From: Pseudomonadota bacterium
GTDB lineage: Bacteria > Desulfobacterota > Desulfovibrionia > Desulfovibrionales > Desulfovibrionaceae
NCBI GenBank assembly: GCA_023417745.1
Contig: JAEZEM010000239.1
Location: 1-6,756, forward strand
DNA: 6,756 nt
Reading direction: 5' to 3'
Shown here: one piece after another, positions 1-6,589 of the stretch
How the letters are laid out: each line of letters opens with the position of its first letter
Numbering within the stretch: position 1 is the first letter of the stretch
Notes under the pieces: generated by a model
What the model saw: only the letters and a program-made list of their open reading frames with translations
Told to the model about the DNA's origin: nothing
Database searches by the model: none
Position numbers and translations under genes: made by a program

Positions 1-968
1 TCCTGGCGGTAGCGCTCGAAGGTGAACATGCCGTCGGCCTTGCCGGCCTGCTGGAGGTTCTCGATCTGGTTGAAGCGGTTTTCCCGGATGATGTTGCGCA
101 GGGCCGGGGCGCTGACGGCCATGGACAGCACCGGGGCGCGAAAGCCGGCCTTGGGCAAGAATTCCAGATGCTGCACCACAATGGCGCACAGGCAGGAGGC
201 CAGTTGGGAGCGCACGAAGTCTTGGGCGTCCGGGGCAAAGGCGTTGCACAGGCGCAACAGCGCCTCCTCGGCCGTGGCGGCGTGGAGGGTGGCGATGACC
301 AGATGGCCGGATTCGGCGGCGTTTACGGTCAGGCGCATGGTTTCCGGCTCGCGCAGCTCGCCGACGACAATGACGTCGGCATCCTCGCGCAGCACGTCCT
401 GGAGCCCCTGCTCGAAGCTTTGAAAATGCGCCCCGAGTTCGCGCTGGTCAATAAGCGAACGGTCCGACACGAAGCGGTATTCGATGGGGTCTTCCAGGGT
501 CACCACATGAGCCGGGCGGGTCTCGTTGATCTCGCGCAGCATGGCCGCGATGGTGGTGGATTTGCCGTTGCCCGTGGGGCCGCAGATGAGGATAAGCCCA
601 AAAGGTCGGGCGCATAGCCCGCGCAGCGACGGATGGAGGTTCAAGTCCTCGAAGCTCGGGGCCGCCGCCGGCAGGAAACGCACGGCCATGCCCAGGCCGC
701 CGGCGGAGTGGAAGGCGTTGAAGCGCATCTGCGACTCGGCCAGCCGGGCTGAGAAGTCCACGGACCAGCGCTCGGCCAGGATGCGGCGCTGGCGATCGGT
801 GGTCAGGCTGGCCAGCAGTTCGTCAAGTTCGGCGGCGCTAAAGACGATGTCGCGCTGGAAGTGCAGTTGACCGTTTTTGCGGGCGGCCACGGCCTTGTCC
901 GCCCGCAGGTGCAAATCGGAAACGTTGCTGCGCACGCACGAAGCAACCAGTCGTTTGAATTTTTCCAT
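1..968 (-). CDS. PilT/PilU-like type IV pilus retraction ATPase (C-terminus cut by window edge)
   Basis: A secretion/pilus-type hexameric ATPase; 322 codons are visible and the 3' end lies outside the window. Such proteins hydrolyse ATP at the cytoplasmic base of a type IV pilus to depolymerise pilin and retract the fibre. Seen in the translation: an N-terminal SDLHL motif (residues 17-21), Walker A GPTGNGKST (130-138), Asp box HVVTLEDPIEY (154-164), Walker B DVIVVGELRE (198-207) with the likely catalytic Glu204, His box ESGHLVIATLH (219-229), and ALRNIIRE (289-296), close to the AIRNLIRE motif of retraction ATPases. That last motif and the small size (family usually about 340-380 residues) favour PilT/PilU over the longer PilB/GspE assembly ATPases. 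Asn134 replaces the commoner Ser of Walker A. The ATG at 968 is the only reasonable start: no in-frame start is seen just upstream and the SDLHL spacing fits. It has no properly spaced Shine-Dalgarno and begins 12 bases after the macroglobulin stop. PilT and PilU cannot be told apart here. Confidence 0.9.
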   Translation of the reverse strand, partial: MEKFKRLVASCVRSNVSDLHLRADKAVAARKNGQLHFQRDIVFSAAELDELLASLTTDRQRRILAERWSVDFSARLAESQMRFNAFHSAGGLGMAVRFLPAAAPSFEDLNLHPSLRGLCARPFGLILICGPTGNGKSTTIAAMLREINETRPAHVVTLEDPIEYRFVSDRSLIDQRELGAHFQSFEQGLQDVLREDADVIVVGELREPETMRLTVNAAESGHLVIATLHAATAEEALLRLCNAFAPDAQDFVRSQLASCLCAIVVQHLEFLPKAGFRAPVLSMAVSAPALRNIIRENRFNQIENLQQAGKADGMFTFERYRQ

Positions 969-972
969 ACAA

Positions 973-993
973 GGCCGGCGCTATCTCCCGGCC
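973..993 (-). repeat. GC-rich hairpin across the macroglobulin stop / pilT-like start junction
   Basis: A perfect 6-base inverted repeat (GGCCGG / CCGGCC on the minus strand) encloses a 9-base loop. The loop contains the TAG stop codon of the upstream gene (983-981), and the stem ends four bases before the ATG at 968. No T-run follows, so it is not an intrinsic terminator. A GGGAG at 989-985 is the only Shine-Dalgarno-like string near the pilT-like start, but it lies 16 bases away and partly inside this structure. I infer a possible role in translational coupling. In such GC-rich DNA a 6-base GGCC-type repeat can also arise by chance. Confidence 0.45.
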
Positions 994-3900
994 GGTGAAA
1001 CGGTAAAGGTTGCCGCCTCGCCGCTGGCCCGCAGTTCCGGGGCGTACATGGCCTCGGCCTGGGCCGGCGGCAGGCTGAAAACGCCCGGGGTCACGGCCCG
1101 AAGCAAGGCGTAGTGGGTTTGCCACTTGTCTTTTTGCAGATCGGCAAAGAGCAGGATGCGGTCGTCGCGCAGGTCGAGGTGGCTGGAGCCTCCCTCGCTC
1201 GGGTCTTCCATCCAGGGCAGACGTTCGGTGGTGGCCAGGCGCGGGTTTTCCACCTCCAGGCCGGCCGGGAGCAGGTTTTCGAGCACCACGTTGGCCACAG
1301 GGCCGGCGGTGGCTCGGGCCGCGAACTTGACCACGACCAGCGCCCCTTGGGGCACGGTGTTGCCCTCGATGGGCTTGCCGTCGCGGGTCAGGTAGGTCCG
1401 GGCGATTTCAAGGCCGGCGGCTTGGGGGCTGTAGGCGGCGGCCGAGGGGATGCCTCGGGTTCGCACGGAATAGTAGCAGCTGCCCGGCTGGTAGCCCGGG
1501 TCGAGGTCCAGGCGCAGGTCGCCGGGCTGGCCAAGGCCGCGAAGGCTTAAGACCTTGGCGCTGGTGACGTCGGACAGCAGCCCGGAGCCGGCGTAGAGCT
1601 TGCCGGCAAAGGGCTTCTTGGCCTGCTGGCGGGCGTAGAACTTGCCCAGGGCCAAAAGGGCGAAGGCGTTTTCCTGGGTGGAGGGGTAGGCCTCGCCCTC
1701 CAGGAGCCGGCCGACCTCCACGGCCAGGCTGCCCAGGCGCGGATCGGCCGGGGCGGCGTCGAGCAGGGCCGAGAGGTAGAGCGCCTTGTCGCGCAGGGTG
1801 GAATCCAGCGTCCCGCCGGTCTCCTTGCGCGCCTCGCCCGAGGGCGGCGGCCCGGCAAAGAGCCTGTCGGCGGCCCGGGCATTGCCCACGGCGGCGTAAG
1901 CCGCGCCGAGCAGCCCGCGCGCTTCGGCGGGCAGAGGCTTGCCCGAGGCGTCGCGCAGGTTGTCCATGGCCCCGATGTCGGCCCGGCCGGCCCTCGCCTG
2001 GACGTAGAGGGCGTAGGCGGCGAGCTTGGGGCCGTCGGGGGCGTCGAGCTTGGCTTCGCGGCCGGTCTCGGCGGCAAAGCGCAGGGCCTGGGCCAGGGCT
2101 TCCTTGTCCGCCGGATAGCCGGCCGCCGCCGCCTCCACCAGGAAATGGGCGGCATACAGGCTCATCCAGGCTTGCGGCTCGTCGCCGCCGGGCCACATGG
2201 AAAAACCGCCGTTATAGAGCTGCATCCCGGTGATGCGCCGGATGGCGGCCAGGACCATGCCGGCCGGATTGTCCCGCTCGAAGCTGCCCGGGTCCATGGC
2301 CCGGGCCAGATCGGCGAAGTAGAGCAGCGGGAAGGCCTTGGAGGTGGTCTGCTCCAGGCAGCCGTAGGGGTAGCCCAGAAGCGACTTCAAATTGCCGGCA
2401 AAGCGGATGAGCGGGTATGGCCCCACGGCCACGTCGCGCTTGGCCGAGCCGGGCAGGAACTCGCCCGAGGCCAGTTCCGGGATGGTGAGGCTGGCTGTTT
2501 CGAGGGCTCCCGAGCGCACCGAAGTGCGCGGCGGCAGGGGCGAGCGCACCGGCAGGGTCACGGTGTCGGCCGTGGTCTCGCCGTTGCCGGAAACGGCCAT
2601 GGACAGGCTGGCCAGCCCCTCGGTCTGGGCGGCGGTCAGATCAAAGGGCACATTGGCCGTGCCGCCCTTGGCGATGGACACGATGCGCGGCGAACCGGCC
2701 ACCGAGACCGGGCCGGCGGCGGACAGGGCCACGGTGAACGAGCCGTCCTTGCCAGTGTCGTTGCGCACGGTGAGCGTGGCCTGGGCCTTGTCGCCAAAGC
2801 CCAGGAAGCGCGGGAAGCTCGGCAGCACGACCACCGGGCTTTTGACGATGGTCCTGGCCTCGGTTCCGGCGAAGCGCCGGCCGGACAGGCCCACGGCCAT
2901 GAGCCGCACCTGGCCCTGGAACTCGGGGATGTCGAAGCGCACCTCGGCCTTGCCCGTGGGACCGACCAGCACCGGGCCGGACCAGAAGGCCACGGTCCGG
3001 GCCGCCGGACTCTGGGAGCGCACGAACCCGGACAGGTCTTCCAGGCCGTCGCCGCCGCCGGCCAGGGCCTTGCCGACCAGGGGCGCGACCTCGGGCAGGA
3101 GCAGGGCGAAGGTGTCGCTGGTCTCCACCTGCAACTGGCGCTTGGCGTAGAAAGCGGCAAAGGGGTCGGCGGTTTTTTGGGCGATGAGCTGCAGGATGCC
3201 CTCGTCCACGGCGGCCACGGTGACAAGGCTGCCGGGAGGAGCCGAGACCTCGGCGGCCAGGGTCGTGCCGGGCCGGATCTCGGCTGGCGCAGCAATGGCC
3301 ACCGGCAGCTTGCCCGAGGCCTTGTCCACGCCGATGGGGGTCGCGCCGTAGGCCCGGGACGGCGTGCCGGGCACGACGTTGGCCGTCTTTTTGACCAGCG
3401 TGGCCGTGATGTACACCCCGGGCAGATACTCGGGCTTTACGGGCACAAGCACCTCGCCGGTGTTGCCGGGCAGGTCCACGATCTGCACGTCATGGATGGC
3501 CGTACCTTCCACGGCGACGAGGAGCTTGCCGCCAAAGGGCGCGCGCACCTGCACCTTGGCCGTCTCGCCCGAGGCGTAGTCGGCCTTGTCGGTCTTCAGT
3601 TCAATGCGGGCCGGGTTTTCCATGGCCCAGGGCGAGTAGCCAAAGCCTCCGGCGTAGAATTCGAGCTGGGTGGCCGCGCCGGATTCGGGGTCTTCGAGCA
3701 CCAGGCGGTAGCTGCCAAACGACGGCGGAGTGAAGTTGACCTTGCCCTTGCCGGAGGTCAGCGTCACGTCCTTGGAGTCCAGCAGCTTGGGGTCGCGCAC
3801 GGATTCGTACTTGAGCGTGCCGCCGTCCTTTCGCAGCACGGTCTGCCACTGGTCGCGGAAAAGCGTGGCCGTCAGGGTCTTGGTGGCGGCCAGCTTGCCG

Positions 3901-6464
3901 TCGCTGGCCACGGACACGCACTCGAAAGCGGCCGGCTTGCCCGGGGGCAGGGCGTCGCTGGTAAGGCGCTTAAGCCCCGGATAGGCGGCGTAGACATGGA
4001 CCGGCATCCGCACAAGCCCGGCCACGCCCCGGCCGCCGCCCTCGCGCACCCGGGCCGTGAAGACGGCTTCCAGCGCCGCCGGCGGCGACAGGTCACCGGG
4101 CAGTTCGGCCGAAAACGAGGCCTTGCCCTCGGCGTCCAGGGTGGCCGATTCCTGGAAAAATTCGCTGTCCTCGAAGCTGCGTTCCGGGTCGCCGAACACG
4201 TACTGCTCGTAGCCCTTGGGAGCGAAGGCGGCCTTGACGAGGCGGCCCCGGGCTTCCACGGGCAGATCGGCCCCGGGCGCGCCAAAGAGGTAGCGGCCGA
4301 CGACGCCAAAGGCCACAGGCTGGCCGGGTTCGGCCTTGGCTGTTTCGGCGCTCAGCGACACGCTGATGCGGTCGGGCACGAACTCCTCGACCTGGAAGCG
4401 GTACTGGCCGATGACCGTCTCGCCGGTGACGATTTCCAGGCTGTAGGCCCCGGTCAGGGACTGGCTGGGCAGGGCCTGCTTGAGGCTGACCGCGCCCTCG
4501 GCCCCGGTGACGGCGGCCTGCTCGCCGATCTTGCGGCCCTGGGGGTCGGACAGGCGGATGAGCACCGGCATGGAGGGCGGCACGCCCAGGCGCACGTCGC
4601 GCACCACGGCCAGCCCTTCCAGGGTCTCGCCCGGGCGGTAGATGTCGCGCTCGCCGTAGACGAAGGCGGTGTAGCCGGCGGCCGGCATGACCGCGCCGCC
4701 GACGTCGAGGCCGGCGTCATCGGCCCGGAAGCGGTCGTAGAGCAGGAAGCTCACGTCCGAGCCTTTCTGGGCCACGACGAGGTAGGGGCGCTTGTCGGCG
4801 TTGGACCGGGGAGTCACCTTGGCCCGGAAAAGTCCCTGGGCGTCGGTCACGCCGGCGGCGATCTCCTGGTTCTGGTGGGAGAAGACCTTGACCGAGGCCC
4901 CGGCGAGGGGGGCCAGGGTGGTGGTCGAGGCGGTCCAGACCAGCAGGTCGCCGGGGCCGGACTTGGCGATGATGCCGATGTCGGTGAGGCACACGAACCG
5001 CTGGTAGCCCTCGAACTTGCCCGGGACGGTCAGCGCGATGCGGTAGAGTCCAGGCTCATGGCCCTGGATGTATTTCTCCAGATTGACCGGGGTGATCTCG
5101 GCGGCGTTGTTCTTGTGGCGCAGCGGCACCCGGTCGCTGAAGATGCGGTCGCCCAGGTTGGAATTGACCCCGCCGCCGCCGTAGTCGTCCTCGAAGGCGG
5201 AGTAGTCCATGGTGAAAAGCGGGAACATGTTGTTGAAATAGACCCGGTCGATGGACACCTCGGCGGCGGTGGCGTTGACGCTTTTGACGGCCAGGTTCTT
5301 GTAGCCGTTGCGCGACAGGAACACGCCCTGGTCGCGGAAATCGACCGACGGGGCCAGATCCGGGATGCGCACGGTCTTGACGGCGTTTTCGCCGAGCACC
5401 GCGCCGTCGCCGGCCGTCAGCCCCTTTTCCAGGGTGACGGCGTATTCCCGGCCGGGTTCGAATTCGCCGCTTAAAATGAGCTCCGCGCCGTCGGCGGACA
5501 GCTCCGTGGCCAGGTCCGGCTCAATGCGGATGTGGCCGGCCGTGGCCTCGCCCGCTTCCACGGGCGTGGACATGAGCAGGCGCACGGCGGCCATGCCTTC
5601 CTCGGACACGGCCTTGGCCTCGCGCAGACGCAAATTGGGGTCCAGCGCCACCGGGATGACGGCCACGGCCTCGCGGCTAAGTCCTATGCTGCCCTTTTCC
5701 GGGCGCAACCCCGGGGTGATGACGATTTTGACGTCGCGTTGCTGTGGGGTCTTTTCGATGGGGTCGGAGACGAATTCGAGCTTCTTGGCGGCGTAGGTGG
5801 TGGTCAGCGACACGGACACGGGTTTGTCCGGGGCGCGGGGATCGATGAGCTTTATGTGGTTGACCAGGGCCTTGGGATCGACGGAGCGGTTAAAGGCCGC
5901 CTCGCCGCGAACCACCACCATGGCCCCGCCTTCCGGGGCGGGTTCGAGATGGGCGGTCAGCCGGGCCACTTCGAAGCTGCCGTAGCTGGCCTGCCAGGAA
6001 TCCTTGCCGGCCAGGGTCTGGGGCGGGGCAAGAAAATCCTGGCCCTTGAAAGCGATGGTGTAGACGGTGGCCTGGGCAAAACCGTCCTTGGGCTCGAAGC
6101 GCAGCATGTAGGGCGACGCCCAGGTCCAGCGGCCGGGGATGGCCGGCTCTATGGCGGCCGGATCGGCGGCCGGGGAGGCCCCTTCGCGGGCCCCGGCCAC
6201 GGGCCGGTCAAAGGCGGCCAGCAGATAGCGCCCGCGCTCGGGGTCCATGGCCAGTCCGGCCACGCGCACGGCGTCGAGGTTCTGGGGCGCGGCCGGCTGA
6301 GCCGGGGCTTGGGCGGTGGCCGGGGCCTGGGGCGCGGGAGGCTCAGGCGCAGGAGCCGGCGCGCGGGCCAGCAGGACGAATTCGCCGGCCGCGATGCAAA
6401 TAAGGATGGCGATGAGCCAGTTTTTCCAGGTCTGCCGCGAGCCGCTGTGTTGGGCGTCGTTCAT
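981..6464 (-). CDS. bacterial alpha-2-macroglobulin, membrane-anchored, thioester-containing (YfhM-like)
   Basis: A complete 1827-residue alpha-2-macroglobulin. In this family, protease cleavage of a bait segment collapses the protein around the protease and exposes a thioester that binds it covalently. Seen in order: a hydrophobic segment at residues 16-33 with no usable lipobox, so a signal anchor; a Pro/Ala-rich linker (35-62); N-terminal macroglobulin domains, including a TDIGIIAKSG element (494-503); an MG2/A2M_N-type domain with YGERDIYRPGE (603-613) closing at VEEFVPDR (692-699); a bait-region-type domain from about 943, with VDEGIL at 1086-1091; a likely bait stretch at about 1131-1157; the A2M core with FWSGPV (1160-1165) and PRF (1218-1220); the thioester domain with CLEQ at 1369-1372; and an MG10-type end with RDDRILLF (1766-1773) and AEAMY (1803-1807). 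The ATG at 6464 has GGAGG five bases upstream. E. coli YfhM is about 1650 residues and a lipoprotein, so this one is somewhat longer and anchored differently. A periplasmic location is inferred. Confidence 0.96.
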   Translation of the reverse strand: MNDAQHSGSRQTWKNWLIAILICIAAGEFVLLARAPAPAPEPPAPQAPATAQAPAQPAAPQNLDAVRVAGLAMDPERGRYLLAAFDRPVAGAREGASPAADPAAIEPAIPGRWTWASPYMLRFEPKDGFAQATVYTIAFKGQDFLAPPQTLAGKDSWQASYGSFEVARLTAHLEPAPEGGAMVVVRGEAAFNRSVDPKALVNHIKLIDPRAPDKPVSVSLTTTYAAKKLEFVSDPIEKTPQQRDVKIVITPGLRPEKGSIGLSREAVAVIPVALDPNLRLREAKAVSEEGMAAVRLLMSTPVEAGEATAGHIRIEPDLATELSADGAELILSGEFEPGREYAVTLEKGLTAGDGAVLGENAVKTVRIPDLAPSVDFRDQGVFLSRNGYKNLAVKSVNATAAEVSIDRVYFNNMFPLFTMDYSAFEDDYGGGGVNSNLGDRIFSDRVPLRHKNNAAEITPVNLEKYIQGHEPGLYRIALTVPGKFEGYQRFVCLTDIGIIAKSGPGDLLVWTASTTTLAPLAGASVKVFSHQNQEIAAGVTDAQGLFRAKVTPRSNADKRPYLVVAQKGSDVSFLLYDRFRADDAGLDVGGAVMPAAGYTAFVYGERDIYRPGETLEGLAVVRDVRLGVPPSMPVLIRLSDPQGRKIGEQAAVTGAEGAVSLKQALPSQSLTGAYSLEIVTGETVIGQYRFQVEEFVPDRISVSLSAETAKAEPGQPVAFGVVGRYLFGAPGADLPVEARGRLVKAAFAPKGYEQYVFGDPERSFEDSEFFQESATLDAEGKASFSAELPGDLSPPAALEAVFTARVREGGGRGVAGLVRMPVHVYAAYPGLKRLTSDALPPGKPAAFECVSVASDGKLAATKTLTATLFRDQWQTVLRKDGGTLKYESVRDPKLLDSKDVTLTSGKGKVNFTPPSFGSYRLVLEDPESGAATQLEFYAGGFGYSPWAMENPARIELKTDKADYASGETAKVQVRAPFGGKLLVAVEGTAIHDVQIVDLPGNTGEVLVPVKPEYLPGVYITATLVKKTANVVPGTPSRAYGATPIGVDKASGKLPVAIAAPAEIRPGTTLAAEVSAPPGSLVTVAAVDEGILQLIAQKTADPFAAFYAKRQLQVETSDTFALLLPEVAPLVGKALAGGGDGLEDLSGFVRSQSPAARTVAFWSGPVLVGPTGKAEVRFDIPEFQGQVRLMAVGLSGRRFAGTEARTIVKSPVVVLPSFPRFLGFGDKAQATLTVRNDTGKDGSFTVALSAAGPVSVAGSPRIVSIAKGGTANVPFDLTAAQTEGLASLSMAVSGNGETTADTVTLPVRSPLPPRTSVRSGALETASLTIPELASGEFLPGSAKRDVAVGPYPLIRFAGNLKSLLGYPYGCLEQTTSKAFPLLYFADLARAMDPGSFERDNPAGMVLAAIRRITGMQLYNGGFSMWPGGDEPQAWMSLYAAHFLVEAAAAGYPADKEALAQALRFAAETGREAKLDAPDGPKLAAYALYVQARAGRADIGAMDNLRDASGKPLPAEARGLLGAAYAAVGNARAADRLFAGPPPSGEARKETGGTLDSTLRDKALYLSALLDAAPADPRLGSLAVEVGRLLEGEAYPSTQENAFALLALGKFYARQQAKKPFAGKLYAGSGLLSDVTSAKVLSLRGLGQPGDLRLDLDPGYQPGSCYYSVRTRGIPSAAAYSPQAAGLEIARTYLTRDGKPIEGNTVPQGALVVVKFAARATAGPVANVVLENLLPAGLEVENPRLATTERLPWMEDPSEGGSSHLDLRDDRILLFADLQKDKWQTHYALLRAVTPGVFSLPPAQAEAMYAPELRASGEAATFTVSPAGR
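2349..2360 (-). other. thioester motif Cys-Leu-Glu-Gln of the macroglobulin (residues 1369-1372)
   Basis: The codons TGC CTG GAG CAG lie in the context YPYGCLEQTTS. In thioester macroglobulins the Cys (here 1369) and Gln (here 1372) form an internal thioester that reacts with the trapped protease. CLEQ is the usual bacterial form; animal proteins mostly have CGEQ. Its presence shows that the covalent-trapping chemistry is intact and separates this protein from bacterial paralogues that lack the Cys. Confidence 0.93.
6279..6362 (-). other. Pro/Ala-rich linker after the membrane anchor (residues 35-62)
   Basis: About 28 residues made almost only of Ala, Pro and Gln, with an APAPAPEPP start, directly follow the hydrophobic segment (residues 16-33, DNA 6366-6419). 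Such linkers are extended and flexible. I infer that it holds the first macroglobulin domain away from the inner membrane. Confidence 0.75.
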
Positions 6465-6469
6465 GCCGG

Positions 6470-6474
6470 CCTCC
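6470..6474 (-). promoter_or_regulatory. Shine-Dalgarno of the macroglobulin gene
   Basis: GGAGG on the minus strand lies five bases before the ATG at 6464. It supports this start, and the hydrophobic anchor begins shortly after it, as expected for an exported protein. Confidence 0.85.
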
Positions 6475-6484
6475 AGTAGACTCC

Positions 6485-6512
6485 TTCATACCTGGGTGCG
6501 GTTTTTTTTCAA
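6485..6512 (-). promoter_or_regulatory. candidate sigma70-type promoter for the macroglobulin (and pilT-like) gene
   Basis: On the minus strand a TTGAAA -35 hexamer (6512-6507) is followed after 16 bases by a TATGAA -10 hexamer (6490-6485). This matches the consensus at 5/6 and 4/6 positions. Transcription would start near 6478, leaving a short leader that still includes the GGAGG at 6474-6470. The -35 element overlaps one arm of the inverted repeat at 6498-6516, so a repressor bound there could block it. Prediction is by eye only. Confidence 0.5.
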
Positions 6513-6516
6513 CCGC
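6498..6516. repeat. inverted repeat GCGGTT-N7-AACCGC in the divergent promoter region
   Basis: Perfect 6-base arms (6498-6503 and 6511-6516) flank a 7-base centre of six T and one C. The T-run lies inside the loop and not after the stem, which argues against an intrinsic terminator. The position over the candidate -35 of the minus-strand promoter makes an operator role possible; the binding protein is unknown. Confidence 0.5.
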
Positions 6517-6522
6517 GATGAT

Positions 6523-6533
6523 CGGGAATCCCG
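6523..6533. repeat. 11-base palindrome CGGGA-A-TCCCG
   Basis: Perfect 5-base arms around one central base lie in the middle of the divergent intergenic region. With such a short centre it cannot form a good RNA hairpin, so if functional it is more likely a binding site for a dimeric regulator. It touches the next inverted repeat at 6532. Confidence 0.4.
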
Positions 6534-6548
6534 CGTTTGCAAAACGCG
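6532..6548. repeat. inverted repeat CGCGTTT-GCA-AAACGCG
   Basis: Perfect 7-base arms with a 3-base centre, the longest dyad in the intergenic region, begin 42 bases before the plus-strand ATG. It could be an operator or a stable hairpin in a leader RNA. No clear -10/-35 pair for the plus-strand gene was found around it: TTGCAA at 6537-6542 has no well-spaced -10 partner. Confidence 0.45.
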
Positions 6549-6577
6549 CCGGCTCTGATACCCGAAAGCGATCTCAC

Positions 6578-6585
6578 GGAGGAGG
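6578..6585 (+). promoter_or_regulatory. Shine-Dalgarno of the small exported protein gene
   Basis: GGAGGAGG lies four bases before the ATG at 6590. This strong site fixes the plus-strand start there and not at the second in-frame ATG (6599). Confidence 0.85.
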
Positions 6586-6589
6586 CGTT

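Noticed and set aside
22..870. Several plus-strand open frames over the ATPase gene
   Set aside because: They lie opposite a minus-strand frame with complete ATPase motifs, have no ribosome sites, and show odd Ser/Arg/Gly-rich composition.
838..1125. Minus-strand 95-codon frame spanning the macroglobulin/ATPase junction
   Set aside because: It is a shifted reading of both real genes, Arg/Gly/Pro-rich, with no ribosome site.
2145..5474. Very long plus-strand open frame (1109 codons) opposite the macroglobulin gene, with further open stretches at 1113-1550 and 5532-6479 in the same frame
   Set aside because: Its codons are exact reverse complements of the macroglobulin codons, so stops appear only where that gene uses TTA, CTA or TCA, which are rare in GC-rich genes; the ends at 5474 and 1550 coincide with TTA Leu codons. 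The product is Gly/His/Arg/Ala-rich with no domain, and the minus frame is plainly a real protein.
6393..6398. Lipoprotein signal around Cys23 of the macroglobulin
   Set aside because: The residues before the Cys are Ile-Leu-Ile; a lipobox needs a small residue at -1, so a transmembrane anchor fits better.
6498..6516. Intrinsic terminator (inverted repeat with eight T)
   Set aside because: Most of the T-run forms the loop and does not follow the stem on either strand, and no gene ends nearby.
6524..6541. Sigma54 promoter (GG...TTTGCA)
   Set aside because: The GG to GC spacing is 12 bases, not the required 10.
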